Shown: positions 53,087-63,552 of the stretch, piece by piece | Position numbering within the stretch: position 1 is the stretch's first letter | Layout: each line of letters opens with the position of its first letter | Assembly: GCF_963678835.1 (NCBI RefSeq) | Contig: NZ_OY787469.1 | Span: 2,418,001-2,482,000 of the forward strand | Reading direction: 5' to 3' | DNA: 64,000 bases | Source: an uncultured Desulfuromonas sp. | GTDB taxonomy: Bacteria; Desulfobacterota; Desulfuromonadia; Desulfuromonadales; Desulfuromonadaceae | Translations under genes and position numbers: made by a program | Notes under the pieces: generated by a model | The model's input: only the letters and a program-made list of their open reading frames with translations | What the model was told of the DNA's origin: nothing | Database searches by the model: none

Positions 53087-53145
53087 GTGAAACGCAGCCG
53101 TATTAAAGCCATGCAGGGTTTCAACGACGTAAAAGGAATTTCAAC

Positions 53146-55560
53146 ATGAATGTTACATATAAATGGTTAAAAGAGTTTGTCGATTTCGATCTGGATGGTG
53201 ACCAGTTGTCACACCAACTGACCATGGCTGGTTTGGAAGTCGATTACATGGAGCACCTTGGCGCCGGGCTGGATAGTGTCATCGTTGCTCAGCTCGATCA
53301 GGTCGAGGCTCACCCTGATGCAGATAAACTGACCATGTGTCAGGTGAATACCGGCACAGAGGTTATTCCTGTGGTCTGTGGGGCTAAAAATCACAAACAG
53401 GGTGATCTGATCGCCCTGGCCCAGGTTGGGACGGTTTTACCCGGTGACTTTAAAATTAAAAAATCAAAGATTCGCGGGGCGGTTTCCCAAGGGATGCTGT
53501 GTTCTGAAAAGGAGCTGGGCCTGGCCGAGGAATCGGAAGGTATTTTGATCCTTCCTCAGGGGTTGACGCTTGGAACTCCGGTTTTTGACGCTCTCGGACT
53601 CAAAGATATTCGCTACGAAATCGGTTTGACGCCAAATCGAGCCGATTGCCTCAGTGTTGCTGGTGTGGCCCGAGAAGTTGCAGCCATGGTTGGAAAATCC
53701 ATGACGCTGCCGGAAGTGGCGCCGGTTGAAGAGGCAGAAGAAAAGATTGAAACGCTGACTTCTGTGACCATTGAGGATGCAGATGGTTGCCCTCGCTATA
53801 TGGCGCGACTCATTCAGGGGGTCAAGATTGGTCCTTCACCGGAGTGGTTGGTGCGACGTCTTGAATCTGTTGGGCAGCGTTCAATCAATAACGTTGTCGA
53901 TGTGACGAATTATCTGCTGATGGAGCTGGGGCATCCTCTCCACGCCTTTGATTTCGGTTCGTTGCGCGGTCAGCGTATTATTGTCAAGCGTGCTGCAGAG
54001 GGTGAATCTTTTGTTACTCTGGATGGCCAAACCCGTGCTCTTCAGAGTAATGATATGGTCATTTGTGATGCTGAGGGGTCCGTGGCTCTGGCTGGCGTCA
54101 TGGGAGGTGAGAATTCCGAGGTCGAGGATGATACCGTTGATGTGTTGCTGGAAAGTGCTTACTTTGATCCGATTTCGATCCGTCGCACCAGCAAGCGGTT
54201 GGGGATTCATTCCGAGGCGTCTCACCGCTTTGAGCGTGGTGCGGATATTGACACCGTTCCCGTAGCGCTTGAACGCGCCACGGCGTTGATTCAGCAATTG
54301 GCAGGTGGCCAGGTCGCTAAAGGCGCGATCGATACCTGTCCCGAGGCGCTTGAAAAACGGTCTGTTGCCATCACTGTAAACAAGACAAACCGTCTGCTGG
54401 GTCTGGATTTGAGTCTGCCGCAAATTGATGCATTGCTGCGCTCCATCGAACTGGAGACAACACCATTAGACGGAGGGGACGAAGGCTTGCAGGTTGCTAT
54501 TCCCATGTCCCGCCACGATCTGGAGCGCGAAGTTGATCTGATTGAAGAGGTGGCGCGTCTCAATGGTTATGACAACATTCCGGTGACGATGCCGGCAAGC
54601 CGTGTGGTGCACCGTCGTAAAGAAACACAGCAAAGTTTTGTTACGCAGTTGCGCAATGCCATGGTGGCCCAAGGCGCGCGCGAAATTATCAACTATTCCT
54701 TTGTTTCACCCGCATCCTGGGATAAAATTCAGCTGGAGCAGGATGATCCGCGACGCACCAATGTTCGTATCCTCAATCCGTTGACAGAAGAACAGTCCGT
54801 GATGCGAACCAGCCTGGTTCCGAGCATGTTGGAGGTTGTGTCACGAAATCTGGCTTATCGAAGCGATGATTTGCGCCTGTTTGAGTTGCGCCCGGTATTT
54901 AATGTTGTCGCCGACCAGGATCAGCCGTGCGAAGTTGTTAACCTCTGCGCCATATTAACTGGTCGCCGCGAGGTGGAAGGCTGGTCGCAGCAGGATGGTG
55001 CCGTTGACTTCTTTGATCTTAAGGGACTTGTTGAAGTTGTCGGCCAACAGTTGAATCTGTCCTCATTGCAGGTTGAGGCAGATGCGTGTCAAAGTTATCT
55101 GCACCCGGGAAAATCATGTCGCCTTTACAGTGGTAAAAAACGCATTGGCGTTATGGGCGAAGTTCATCCCGTTGTTCAGGATGCCTATGATATCAATCAA
55201 CCGGTTTTCCTGGTCGAGTTGGATGTCCCGGCTATGATTGCCGGTCGAGCACAGGCGACCTGTTTTCAGCAAATCTCGCGTTTCCCTGATGTCTATCGTG
55301 ACAGCGCAATTCTCATTGGCGATGAGGTCTCAGCCGATCAGGTTCTCAAGGTGATTGGTTCGGTTAAAGTGAAAAATTTAGATGACGTTGTGCTGTTTGA
55401 TCTGTACAGTGGAAAAGGTATTCCCGAAGGGAAGAAGAGTCTGGCTTTCAGGGTCCGTTATCGTTCTACCGAAAAAACTCTCACCGATGACGAAATTAAT
55501 AAAATGCACGCCAAGATCGTAAAGTCATTAGAGAAAAATCTTGGTGCGGAGATCAGATAG
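53146..55560 (+). CDS. pheT: Phenylalanyl-tRNA synthetase, beta subunit
   Basis: 804 residues in the standard bacterial order: tRNA-binding EMAP-like domain (about 40-150), B3/B4 editing domain (about 210-390, with ALAGVMGGENSEV), B5, core-like region and C-terminal FDX-ACB domain (QISRFPDVYRDSAILIGDEV). A tetramer with PheS. SD AAGGA before ATG 53146. An 8-bp hairpin (CAGCCTCC/GGAGGCTG, 55567-55584) directly follows its stop. Confidence 0.96.
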   Translation: MNVTYKWLKEFVDFDLDGDQLSHQLTMAGLEVDYMEHLGAGLDSVIVAQLDQVEAHPDADKLTMCQVNTGTEVIPVVCGAKNHKQGDLIALAQVGTVLPGDFKIKKSKIRGAVSQGMLCSEKELGLAEESEGILILPQGLTLGTPVFDALGLKDIRYEIGLTPNRADCLSVAGVAREVAAMVGKSMTLPEVAPVEEAEEKIETLTSVTIEDADGCPRYMARLIQGVKIGPSPEWLVRRLESVGQRSINNVVDVTNYLLMELGHPLHAFDFGSLRGQRIIVKRAAEGESFVTLDGQTRALQSNDMVICDAEGSVALAGVMGGENSEVEDDTVDVLLESAYFDPISIRRTSKRLGIHSEASHRFERGADIDTVPVALERATALIQQLAGGQVAKGAIDTCPEALEKRSVAITVNKTNRLLGLDLSLPQIDALLRSIELETTPLDGGDEGLQVAIPMSRHDLEREVDLIEEVARLNGYDNIPVTMPASRVVHRRKETQQSFVTQLRNAMVAQGAREIINYSFVSPASWDKIQLEQDDPRRTNVRILNPLTEEQSVMRTSLVPSMLEVVSRNLAYRSDDLRLFELRPVFNVVADQDQPCEVVNLCAILTGRREVEGWSQQDGAVDFFDLKGLVEVVGQQLNLSSLQVEADACQSYLHPGKSCRLYSGKKRIGVMGEVHPVVQDAYDINQPVFLVELDVPAMIAGRAQATCFQQISRFPDVYRDSAILIGDEVSADQVLKVIGSVKVKNLDDVVLFDLYSGKGIPEGKKSLAFRVRYRSTEKTLTDDEINKMHAKIVKSLEKNLGAEIR

Positions 55561-55649
55561 CTCTTGCAGCCTCCCCGGAGGCTGTGTTATAAACCGTTTA
55601 AAATCAACGTTCTGTCGATTCAGTCGAATTTTTATGATATGGAGGTATT

Positions 55650-55931
55650 ATGACAAAAGCGGATCTTGTGGAAAATGTATATTTCAAGACAGGTTTTTCT
55701 AAGAAGGAATCCGCTGAGATTGTTGAAACGGTTTTCGAGCTGATGAAAGACACGCTTGAAGATGGCGATAAAATTAAAATCGCCGGTTTTGGCAATTTTG
55801 TTGTAAAGCAGAAGGCCACACGTCGGGGTCGTAACCCACAGACCGGTGAAGAGATCGAGATCAGCTCACGCAAGATTCTCACCTTCAAACCGAGTCAAGT
55901 ACTAAAGACAGCGATTAACGAAGGGGACTGA
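55650..55931 (+). CDS. ihfA: Integration host factor alpha subunit
   Basis: 93-residue HU/IHF protein: [20 protein letters not shown] at the start, then [21 protein letters not shown] with the DNA-intercalating beta arm (RNPQTG). Its place after pheT marks it as the alpha subunit; a separate HU cannot be strictly excluded. SD GGAGG before ATG. The stop overlaps the terminator stem. Confidence 0.9.
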   Translation: MTKADLVENVYFKTGFSKKESAEIVETVFELMKDTLEDGDKIKIAGFGNFVVKQKATRRGRNPQTGEEIEISSRKILTFKPSQVLKTAINEGD

Positions 55932-55945
55932 CCAGTCCCCTTTTT
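55921..55945 (+). terminator. Terminator overlapping the ihfA stop
   Basis: AAGGGGACT/AGTCCCCTT with GACC loop and TTTTT. The left arm includes the last codons and the stop of ihfA. Confidence 0.88.
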
Positions 55946-55957
55946 CATACTTACTCC

Positions 55958-56299
55958 ATGAATGTCGAGATTCCGGACAAACTTTTCTTCAAAATCGGTG
56001 AAGTAGCCTCAATTACGGGCGTTAAGCCTCATGTTTTGCGCTACTGGGAATCGGAATTCGGCGCTTTTTCACCTTCCAAAAGCCGTTCTCAACAACGTCA
56101 ATATCAAAAAAAAGATATTGAGCTGGTTCTTCAGCTCAAAGATCTCCTGTATAATCAAGGATTCACGATTGCCGGGGCACGCAAAGCACTCAAGACGAAC
56201 AAAGGCAGTGCGCCCAAAACTGTGCAAAAGAGTGATCGTGAGCATTTGCTTGAGATTCGCACTGAATTACGCAACTTGAGAAAACGCCTTGATGACTGA
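55958..56299 (+). CDS. MerR-family regulator
   Basis: 113 residues. The N-terminal winged HTH is [20 protein letters not shown] followed by [20 protein letters not shown], the MerR signature with the R-Y-W-E at the second helix. The C-terminal half is a coiled coil ([20 protein letters not shown]) without an effector domain. It overlaps surE by 8 bp. The target is unknown. Confidence 0.85.
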   Translation: MNVEIPDKLFFKIGEVASITGVKPHVLRYWESEFGAFSPSKSRSQQRQYQKKDIELVLQLKDLLYNQGFTIAGARKALKTNKGSAPKTVQKSDREHLLEIRTELRNLRKRLDD

Positions 56300-57056
56300 C
56301 GCGCGGCAGCCACCATTGATCATGGTCACCAATGACGATGGCATTTTGGCGCCCGGCATTCAATCACTTGCTGATTCTTTGCAAAGTCTCGGCGAAGTGG
56401 TGGTTGTTGCTCCAGACCGTGAACGCAGTGCTGCCGGACATTCGATGACTCTTCATCAGCCGGTGAGGGCGGATCAGATCGCTGAAAATCGATTTGCTGT
56501 TGATGGCACTCCGACAGATTGTGTCAACCTGGCGATTCATGGACTGTTACCGTATCGACCGACACTGGTTGTCTCCGGTATCAATCGCGGGAGCAATCTC
56601 GCTGATGATATTACCTATTCAGGTACGGTTGCCGCAGCCATGGAAGCAATGCTAATGCAAGTACCGGCATTGGCGGTGTCCCTGGAGATTGTCTCTGACC
56701 GGGTTGCAGACTACAGTATTGCCGCACATCATGCCTATGTGGTTGCGCGGCAGATTCTCGAACATGGTTTACCTCCCGATACGTTTTTGAACCTCAATGT
56801 TCCCCACGGAAAACCCAAAGGGGTGAGAATCACGCGGCAGGGGAAACGGCTTTATGATAACAAAATTGAGAGAAAACAGGATCCACGTGGCCGAACCTAT
56901 TATTGGTTGGGGGGAAACTTGTTAGATTTTAACCGGCAAAAGGAGTGTGATTGTGGCGCTATTGCTGATGGGTATGTATCCTTAACCCCGCTCCATCTCG
57001 ATCTGACAAATTATAAGTCGGTTCAACATCTGTCTGGTTGGGAACTCGATTCCTGA
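56292..57056 (+). CDS. surE: 5'-nucleotidase SurE
   Basis: 254 residues from ATG 56292 (TTG 56289 is alternative). Metal-binding [38 protein letters not shown] and [20 protein letters not shown] are all SurE motifs. It hydrolyses 5'-nucleotides. It precedes pcm by 22 bp and belongs with pcm, nlpD and rpoS, the stationary-phase survival string. Confidence 0.96.
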   Translation: MTDARQPPLIMVTNDDGILAPGIQSLADSLQSLGEVVVVAPDRERSAAGHSMTLHQPVRADQIAENRFAVDGTPTDCVNLAIHGLLPYRPTLVVSGINRGSNLADDITYSGTVAAAMEAMLMQVPALAVSLEIVSDRVADYSIAAHHAYVVARQILEHGLPPDTFLNLNVPHGKPKGVRITRQGKRLYDNKIERKQDPRGRTYYWLGGNLLDFNRQKECDCGAIADGYVSLTPLHLDLTNYKSVQHLSGWELDS

Positions 57057-57078
57057 CGTTTCTGGAAATGTAACAATT

Positions 57079-57723
57079 ATGGATTATTCTATCGCTCGTC
57101 GGCGAATGGTCGCCCAACACATCGTTTCGCGAGGCATTCATGATGCTGATCTCATTCATGTCATGGAGGAGGTGCCACGCCATCTGTTTGTTGAAGAAGC
57201 CCTGCAAAGTCAGGCTTATACCGACTATGCCTTGCCCATCGGAGAGAAACAGACTATTTCCCAGCCCTATATGGTGGCTGTGATGACTGAGGCGCTGCAA
57301 CTGAAACGTGGTGACCGGGTTCTCGAAGTGGGAACGGGGTCAGGTTATCAGGCCGCTGTGTTATCGCGGCTCGTTGCCCATGTCTACAGTGTTGAGCGGA
57401 TTGCTACCCTGGCCAGGCGCGCGCGCCGTATTCTCGATAAAATCGGTAGCAGCAATGTTCATATCCAGGTTGCGGATGGGACGATCGGTTGGAAGGATCA
57501 GGCGCCGTTCGATGGCATTATCGTCACAGCCGGGGCACCACAGGTCCCTGAGGATTATCTTGAGCAACTGGTTGTCGGTGGCCGTCTGGTTATTCCTGTT
57601 GGCGATAGCGGTCAACAGGTGCTTAAACGAGTGACCCGGGTGGCGGAGCAGCAATTTGATGAAGAAGAGATTTTACCGTGCCGGTTTGTTCCCCTCATTG
57701 GTGAACACGGTTGGAGTCAATAA
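57079..57723 (+). CDS. pcm: Protein-L-isoaspartate O-methyltransferase
   Basis: 214 residues with the SAM-binding motif VLEVGTGSGYQAAVLSRLV and the ISQPYMVAVMTEAL substrate segment. It repairs isoaspartyl damage in proteins. It ends 2 bp before the YqaA-like gene's GTG start. Confidence 0.95.
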   Translation: MDYSIARRRMVAQHIVSRGIHDADLIHVMEEVPRHLFVEEALQSQAYTDYALPIGEKQTISQPYMVAVMTEALQLKRGDRVLEVGTGSGYQAAVLSRLVAHVYSVERIATLARRARRILDKIGSSNVHIQVADGTIGWKDQAPFDGIIVTAGAPQVPEDYLEQLVVGGRLVIPVGDSGQQVLKRVTRVAEQQFDEEEILPCRFVPLIGEHGWSQ

Positions 57724-57725
57724 TT

Positions 57726-58322
57726 GTGACAGCTCTGGTTCGTCGTCTTTATGATTGGGTGTTGAGTTGGGCGGATTCACCCTATGCGACGGTGGCATTG
57801 TTTTTCCTGGCGCTGGCGGAATCGTCCTTTTTTCCCATTCCTCCGGATGTGCTGTTGCTGGCCCTGTGCCTGTCATTGCCGGCAATGGCACCGCGCTATG
57901 CTTTGATCTGTACTTTAGGATCTGTTCTCGGTGGAATGCTTGGCTATCTGATTGGTTTTTCTTTTTGGGAATCGACCTCGCAGTTGTTTTTTACCTGGGT
58001 TCCGGGATTTACTCCAGAGCTTTTTGCCCGTATTCAGCATTTATTTCAACAGTATGATTTTTGGTTTGTTTTTACGGCTGGTTTTACACCGATCCCGTAT
58101 AAAATCATTACCGTTGGCGCCGGGGTGTTCAATCTTCAATTTATCATTTTTGTCGTTGCTTCCTGTATCAGCCGTGGGTTACGATTTTTTTTGATCGCCT
58201 GGCTTGTCAGCCGCTATGGGGCGGCAGCCCGTTCTTTTATTGATGAGAATTTCAACCGTTTAACCATCGCATTCACCGTGTTGCTGGTTGGTGGTTTTGT
58301 TGTGGTTCGCTACGTGTTTTAA
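57726..58322 (+). CDS. YqaA/DedA-type membrane protein
   Basis: 198 residues from GTG 57726. Hydrophobic segments at about 15-60 (FFLALAESSFFPIPPDVLLL), 62-85 and 125-195 with the VTT/SNARE-associated motif FTAGFTPIPYKIITVGAGV. YqaA-like proteins are poorly understood membrane proteins of the DedA superfamily, likely in lipid transport. It stands between pcm and nlpD in the same string. Confidence 0.87.
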   Translation: MTALVRRLYDWVLSWADSPYATVALFFLALAESSFFPIPPDVLLLALCLSLPAMAPRYALICTLGSVLGGMLGYLIGFSFWESTSQLFFTWVPGFTPELFARIQHLFQQYDFWFVFTAGFTPIPYKIITVGAGVFNLQFIIFVVASCISRGLRFFLIAWLVSRYGAAARSFIDENFNRLTIAFTVLLVGGFVVVRYVF

Positions 58323-58363
58323 GTCTTGTCGGGAGACCTTCCGAAAAAGGAGAATGGCCTCTG

Positions 58364-59116
58364 ATGCGTGTTATCGCACTGACCTTGTTGACACTGATAA
58401 CCCTGGTGGCGTGCGCGATATCAGGGGTGAATCACGTTGTCCAGCCGGGGCAGACGCTCTACCGTATCAGTAAAACCTATGGGGTTTCCGCCGATAAAAT
58501 CGCCGCTTACAACCATGTTAAAGATCCTACCCAGATCAAAGCTGGTGAATCCTTATGGATTCCGGGGGTCCGTCATACGCGTACCGTCGCTGTTGTGCCG
58601 GGTACGGCACACACGACCTCTCAAAAAAGCACACCGAAAGTGGTACGAAAGAAAAAAGTCACTCCAGCGAAAACAGTGAAGAAGAAAAAAACACCGACCA
58701 AGACGACGCAACCTGCGCGTAACGCGCCCCATGTGGCGGCAAAAAAAGGGCTTCTGGACTGGCCAGTGCGGGGCAGGGTGCTACAGACGTACGGTGTGAA
58801 AAATGGTGAACGCAGTAAGGGGATTGTGATTGCGGCATCCGCAGGAACCCCCGTACGTTGCGCTGCGGCAGGGCAGGTGATTTACAGTGGCAGTGGTATC
58901 AAGGGGTATGGTCACCTGCTGATTGTCAAGCATAGTGACAATCTCTACACGGTTTATGGTCATAACCGTTCCACGCTGGTCAAGACCGGTGCATTTGTCA
59001 ATAAGGGCCAGACGATTGCCTTATCGGGCCGTGTGCCTTCGCTGGGACAAGGTGGGGTGCATTTTGAAGTCAGGCAGGGAAATCAAGCGGTTAATCCGGC
59101 TTTTTACTTGCCATGA
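58364..59116 (+). CDS. nlpD: NlpD-like LysM/M23 lipoprotein
   Basis: 250 residues. Lipobox LVACA with Cys near 17, LysM domain (NHVVQPGQTLYRISKTYGVS), a Lys/Thr-rich linker (about 90-125) and an M23-like domain from about 130. The M23 zinc ligands are degenerate: the place of the first His reads SKGIVIAAS and only one His remains in GGVHFEVR, so it should activate amidases rather than cut peptidoglycan itself, like NlpD/EnvC. rpoS follows 75 bp later. Confidence 0.88.
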   Translation: MRVIALTLLTLITLVACAISGVNHVVQPGQTLYRISKTYGVSADKIAAYNHVKDPTQIKAGESLWIPGVRHTRTVAVVPGTAHTTSQKSTPKVVRKKKVTPAKTVKKKKTPTKTTQPARNAPHVAAKKGLLDWPVRGRVLQTYGVKNGERSKGIVIAASAGTPVRCAAAGQVIYSGSGIKGYGHLLIVKHSDNLYTVYGHNRSTLVKTGAFVNKGQTIALSGRVPSLGQGGVHFEVRQGNQAVNPAFYLP

Positions 59117-59191
59117 CACACGCATTTTAATACCTTTAAATTTCCGTGGTTTTCAATGTTGTCAGATGTTTAATCCCAGGATGGAGGGACC

Positions 59192-60082
59192 ATGTCAGCA
59201 GAAAAGGCGAGCGATAGTTCCAAAAAGAAAAGAACGAAGGCTTCAACGGCGAGGGAAACCTCTGGTGATGATGCCATCAAATATTATCTGCACGACATCC
59301 AGAAATCCAAATTGTTAACAGCGGAAGAAGAACGGGCTCTTGCTACACGGGTTGAAGCCGGAGATGAGCAGGCCCGTGCTAAAATGATTGAATCCAACCT
59401 GCGCCTGGTGGTCAAGATTGCCAAACGCTATATGAATCGTGGTTTGCCGTTTCTTGATCTGATCGAGGAAGGCAATATGGGATTGATTAAAGCGGTAGAG
59501 CGCTTTCAGGTCGCCAAGGAATGCCGTTTTTCAACCTATGCCACCTGGTGGATTCGTCAGTCGATTGAACGTGCACTGGTGAATCAAAGTCGAACGATTC
59601 GTCTGCCGGTTCATGTTTCAGATAACGTCAATCGCATGCTTAAGGCCACCAAAGAGGTGCTTAAAAAATTAAACCATGAGCCTTCAGAGGAACAAATTGC
59701 TGAGGCGATGGGGGCTCCTGTCGAAGAGGTGCGGCGTCTGCAGCAATTGGTCAAAAAAACCTACTCCATTGAGCATCCATTGGGTGACAACGATAATTAT
59801 TCTCTGATGGATACCCTTGAAGATTCTTCGGTGATCAATCCGGCGGAACTGCTGGAAAATCAGGATCAGTATGACTTTGTGAATAAATGGCTGTCCAGCT
59901 TGAAAGAGAATGAGCGTGACATTCTCATGCTGCGTTTCGGCCTGAATGATTGTGAACCGGAGACTCTGGATACGATCGGTAAACGTTACGGAGTGACACG
60001 GGAGCGAATTCGTCAGATTGAGGCAAAGAGCCTTGATAAATTACGGCGCATGATGCGCGAAGAAGCTGAAAACCAACTGTAG
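59192..60082 (+). CDS. rpoS: RNA polymerase sigma factor RpoS
   Basis: 296 residues. Region 1.2 ([20 protein letters not shown]), region 2 ([20 protein letters not shown]), region 3 ([20 protein letters not shown]) and region 4 with the [19 protein letters not shown]. It is a group 2 sigma factor placed after nlpD as in many Proteobacteria, which supports RpoS over another paralogue. GGAGGG precedes ATG 59192. Confidence 0.93.
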   Translation: MSAEKASDSSKKKRTKASTARETSGDDAIKYYLHDIQKSKLLTAEEERALATRVEAGDEQARAKMIESNLRLVVKIAKRYMNRGLPFLDLIEEGNMGLIKAVERFQVAKECRFSTYATWWIRQSIERALVNQSRTIRLPVHVSDNVNRMLKATKEVLKKLNHEPSEEQIAEAMGAPVEEVRRLQQLVKKTYSIEHPLGDNDNYSLMDTLEDSSVINPAELLENQDQYDFVNKWLSSLKENERDILMLRFGLNDCEPETLDTIGKRYGVTRERIRQIEAKSLDKLRRMMREEAENQL

Positions 60083-60111
60083 GATATATCCGATCCATAA
60101 GAGGAGTAACA

Positions 60112-60627
60112 GTGGAAGAACTGAAAAGCATCATTCGGGATATTCCCGATTTTCCCAAAAAAGGGATTGTTTTTAAGGATATTACGACATTGCTCGCTGA
60201 TGGTAAGAGCTTTCATCGTATGATTGATTTGATCGCTCATCGTTACATCGGCCAGAAAATCGATAAAATTGTCGGTGTTGAAGCACGGGGCTTTCTATTG
60301 GGCTCAGCTTTGGCCTATAAATTAGGCGTCGGAATTGCGTTGGTGCGCAAACCCGGGAAACTGCCGTATAAAACCTTGAAAAAGACCTACGATCTTGAGT
60401 ATGGCACCGATACCCTCGAAATCCATGAAGACGCTTTTCAACCGGGTGAACGCGTGCTTATTGCCGATGATCTGTTGGCTACCGGCGGTACGGTTACTGC
60501 CGTCGTTGAACTGGTTGAGGAACTTGGTGCTGATCTGGTTGAATGTGCGTTTCTTGCCGAACTCGATTTTCTTAAAGGTCGTGATCGTTTGCCGGAGAAC
60601 AAGGTCTTCAGCCTGTTGCATTTTTAA
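60112..60627 (+). CDS. apt: Adenine phosphoribosyltransferase
   Basis: 171 residues from GTG 60112 (GAGGAG upstream). PRPP-binding loop [40 protein letters not shown] and [20 protein letters not shown] are Apt signatures. It salvages adenine to AMP. The promoter of tRNA-Arg begins 10 bp after its stop. Confidence 0.95.
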   Translation: MEELKSIIRDIPDFPKKGIVFKDITTLLADGKSFHRMIDLIAHRYIGQKIDKIVGVEARGFLLGSALAYKLGVGIALVRKPGKLPYKTLKKTYDLEYGTDTLEIHEDAFQPGERVLIADDLLATGGTVTAVVELVEELGADLVECAFLAELDFLKGRDRLPENKVFSLLHF

Positions 60628-60636
60628 TATAAAGCC

Positions 60637-60665
60637 TTGCCATGGGTTATGGTGTGGGCTATAAA
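60637..60665 (+). promoter_or_regulatory. Promoter for tRNA-Arg
   Basis: TTGCCA (60637-60642), 17 bp, TATAAA (60660-60665), 11 bp upstream of the tRNA. Confidence 0.75.
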
Positions 60666-60675
60666 TATCGACTTT

Positions 60676-60752
<77 letters not shown>

Positions 60753-60760
60753 ATAAAATT

Positions 60761-60796
60761 AAGCCTTTAGCGTTGATTCGCTAGGGGCTTTTTTAT
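60761..60796 (+). terminator. Terminator after tRNA-Arg
   Basis: AAGCCTTTAGCG with CGCTAGGGGCTT (two G-U pairs) and TTTTTTA. Confidence 0.85.
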
Positions 60797-60929
60797 TGTT
60801 TTTAGGCGCTTGATCCAGGCCTTTTCTGTCATGATCTACATCATATTCGGCGGCAGGCTTGTTTCTTTGCTCGACCTTTGAATGAAGCTTCTGTAATATT
60901 TAAATTGTGTTGCATTGAAGGGGGGACAG

Positions 60930-62015
60930 ATGACTTTGAATGAACGCCTGGAGCGTATCCATGATCAGATTCAACAGAGCTGCAAGTCCGTTGGTCGGAT
61001 TGCCGTGGCTTTGTATGACGACAAAACTGATATTCTCCATACCTTTTTATCCAGTAGCGAGCAAAATCCATTTCGCAATTATCAGATTCCTCTTTCTCAG
61101 GTTCCGTCCTTGAACACTCTGGCGCAGTCCGGGGAAAATCGCCTTATACAGGACATCCCGGCAAGCCTGGCACACTCGCCTTCACACCACAGCGAACGAA
61201 TCATTCGCAGTGGTTATTGTTCCAGTCTGACCATACCGCTGATGCTACAGGGCAAATTTTTGGGTTTTCTGTTCTATGACTCATTTGACAAAGATGGCTT
61301 TTCCCAAGCCATCCAAGGAACGCTGAATTTATACGCGCAACTCATTTGTGAAACGATTTCACACGATCTGGCGTCGATAAAAACATTGCGCGGCGCTGTG
61401 GTGACGGCTCGAGAATTCAGCCGTCAGCGTGATGAAGAAACCGCCGCCCATTTGTCGCGGATGGCGTATTATTCGCGCTTGATCGCCATGGAAGTCAGTG
61501 ATCAATACCAGATCAGCGAAGAGATTATCGAGTATATTCACCAGTTTGCTCCGCTTCATGATATCGGCAAAGTGGCCATCCCGGATCGAATTCTCCTTAA
61601 AAATACCCGTTTGACCGATGATGAACGTGAGGTGATGCGCTCTCATGTTCTTCGTGGCGTGGAAATTGTTGACCTGATGATCGATGAGTTTGATTTGGGA
61701 ACCGTGCGCCATATCGAGTTACTGCGCAATATTATTGCCGGGCATCACGAACGGTTTGATGGCTCCGGCTATCCTTCCGGTCAGCAGGGGTTGGCTATTC
61801 CCGTGGAAAGTCGTATTATCGCAGTGGCTGATGTTTTCGATGCCTTGACAACACAGCGTCCTTATAAACCCGCCTGGTCTTTTGACGAGGCTCTGACCCA
61901 GATGCAGACAACCGAGTCTGCATTCTACGATCCAGCCTGTGTGGCGGCCCTTGCCAAGCGACGCGATGATGTGGAAGCAATTCGTTGTCGTTTCGTCGAT
62001 CCACCTGCAGACTGA
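60930..62015 (+). CDS. HD-GYP phosphodiesterase-like protein with GAF-like N-terminal part
   Basis: 361 residues from ATG 60930 (GGGGGGAC upstream). The first 150 residues are GAF-like (RIAVALYDDKTDILHTFLSS, SLTIPLMLQGKFLGFLFYDS). The HD-GYP part has HDIGKVAIPDRILLKN and HHERFDGSGYPSG, so the metal-binding HD and the GYP motif are intact; hydrolysis of cyclic di-GMP is expected. Placed after tRNA-Arg and before a DUF1847 gene. Confidence 0.9.
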   Translation: MTLNERLERIHDQIQQSCKSVGRIAVALYDDKTDILHTFLSSSEQNPFRNYQIPLSQVPSLNTLAQSGENRLIQDIPASLAHSPSHHSERIIRSGYCSSLTIPLMLQGKFLGFLFYDSFDKDGFSQAIQGTLNLYAQLICETISHDLASIKTLRGAVVTAREFSRQRDEETAAHLSRMAYYSRLIAMEVSDQYQISEEIIEYIHQFAPLHDIGKVAIPDRILLKNTRLTDDEREVMRSHVLRGVEIVDLMIDEFDLGTVRHIELLRNIIAGHHERFDGSGYPSGQQGLAIPVESRIIAVADVFDALTTQRPYKPAWSFDEALTQMQTTESAFYDPACVAALAKRRDDVEAIRCRFVDPPAD

Positions 62016-62032
62016 TCTTTCAAGGAAACCGT

Positions 62033-62743
62033 ATGAGTTCAAAGAAAAATTATCAATGTCACCGCTGCCTTGGCGTCTGGGAAAAGACCGGGCGAACCTC
62101 GTGCAGTGCTCCTCCTGGAAAAATCAAAGCTCCGGCCGACTGTCCCGGCCAACAGCAGGATCTGATTCACCAATGTTTCGACCAGTACTGTGATGATACG
62201 GAACAGGCCCGTCTGGCTCAAGTCGCAGCGCGGGTGGAAGGGTTGTGCTATCAGTCTGATTCCGATGAACAGTCGGTGCATCCGCGTTGGACGCGTGTCG
62301 AGGATACTATTGCCCTGGCTAAACTAATGGGCTATCAGACCATCGGTATTGCGACCTGTCTTGGCTTGTTGGCGGAAACCCGTCAATTGAGTGAAATTCT
62401 CGAAGCCCAAGGATTTGATGTGGTTTCCGTGTGCTGTAAAGCCGGGGGAATTGATAAAATTAAACTGGGGATTGAAGAGCAGGATAAAGTGCGCCCAGGC
62501 CATTACGAAGCGGCCTGTAATCCGATTGCCCAGGCAGCGTTCCTCAATGACTCCAAGACCGATATGAATATCATTGTTGGATTATGCGTCGGTCACGATA
62601 TGTTGTTTAATCTCCATTCCAAGGCTCCGGTCACGACTCTCGTAGCCAAGGATCGGGTTACCGGTCACAATCCTGTCAGTGTTCTTTATGGACAGAATTT
62701 TTACTACAAACGGTTGAAGAAATCGCCGTTGAAGGTCGACTGA
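62033..62743 (+). CDS. DUF1847 metal-binding domain protein
   Basis: 236 residues from ATG 62033. An N-terminal zinc-like motif CHRCLGVWEKTGRTSC and further Cys/His through the chain (ADCPGQQQDLIHQC, SVCCKAGGIDKIKLGI, EAACNPIAQAAFLN, GLCVGHDMLFNLHS). The Cys-rich pattern matches DUF1847 proteins, a family of unknown role that probably binds metals. It lies between the HD-GYP gene and a phosphodiesterase gene. Confidence 0.82.
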   Translation: MSSKKNYQCHRCLGVWEKTGRTSCSAPPGKIKAPADCPGQQQDLIHQCFDQYCDDTEQARLAQVAARVEGLCYQSDSDEQSVHPRWTRVEDTIALAKLMGYQTIGIATCLGLLAETRQLSEILEAQGFDVVSVCCKAGGIDKIKLGIEEQDKVRPGHYEAACNPIAQAAFLNDSKTDMNIIVGLCVGHDMLFNLHSKAPVTTLVAKDRVTGHNPVSVLYGQNFYYKRLKKSPLKVD

Positions 62744-62776
62744 AAATTTCCCTCCCTGTGGAAGTGAAGGTGACTT

Positions 62777-63508
62777 ATGCACGTCGGTCAGTTTGTTGCT
62801 CATCGTGGCTATCGGAGCGATTATCCGGAAAATACGCTTTTGGCCCATCAAATGGCTGTTGAAGCGGGCGCCCTGTTTGTGGAAACCGATATCCAGATGA
62901 GTGCCGATGGTGTTCCGGTGTTGTATCATGATATCGACATGTTGCGTCTCAGTGGCCTGCAGCGAAGGCTCGACGAGTTTACCGCGCACCAATTGACGCA
63001 GGTCCGTGTTTGCGAGCCGGAACGGTTCGGAAGCCGCTTTGAGCAGGAACCGCTGGCAACACTCGATGCCTTCGTTGCCTGGCTGGCGGAGCGACCACAG
63101 GTTACGGCCTACATTGAAATCAAGCCGGAATGTCGCCAGGGCTATGGGTTAAACGCCGTCGTCCAGATTCTCAATCGGTTGCGCTCTGTCTTTGCACAAG
63201 TTGTGATTATCAGTTTTGATCTTGATAGTATCGGTTTGGCCCGTCACATCGGTGCGCCACGTGTCGGCGTGGTTTTGAGTACCTGGCAGACCGTGCAGAT
63301 GTCGGTCGTCAACCAGATTCAACCGGATGTTTTTTTCTGTGATGCTTATCTGGTTCCCGACACTGTTGATCTGTCTTCGCTTAAGACGCCTTTTGTGATC
63401 TACGAAGTTTCAGAGTTTTCCAAAGCCGAATACTGGTTGTCGCGTGGCGCCGCTCAGGTTGAGACGTACAACATCGGGACGATGCTCGAAACTCTGGCGA
63501 AAAAGTGA
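62777..63508 (+). CDS. Glycerophosphodiester phosphodiesterase
   Basis: 243 residues. TIM-barrel GDPD motifs: FVAHRGYRSDYPENT, LFVETDIQMSADGVPVLYHD, TAYIEIKPECRQGYG. It hydrolyses glycerophosphodiesters to sn-glycerol-3-phosphate. No signal peptide, so it acts in the cytoplasm. AAGTGAAGGTG precedes ATG 62777. Confidence 0.93.
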   Translation: MHVGQFVAHRGYRSDYPENTLLAHQMAVEAGALFVETDIQMSADGVPVLYHDIDMLRLSGLQRRLDEFTAHQLTQVRVCEPERFGSRFEQEPLATLDAFVAWLAERPQVTAYIEIKPECRQGYGLNAVVQILNRLRSVFAQVVIISFDLDSIGLARHIGAPRVGVVLSTWQTVQMSVVNQIQPDVFFCDAYLVPDTVDLSSLKTPFVIYEVSEFSKAEYWLSRGAAQVETYNIGTMLETLAKK

Positions 63509-63552
63509 TAGGGTAGGCGCATTTAAATGATTGAGTGGATAGGAGTGAAATG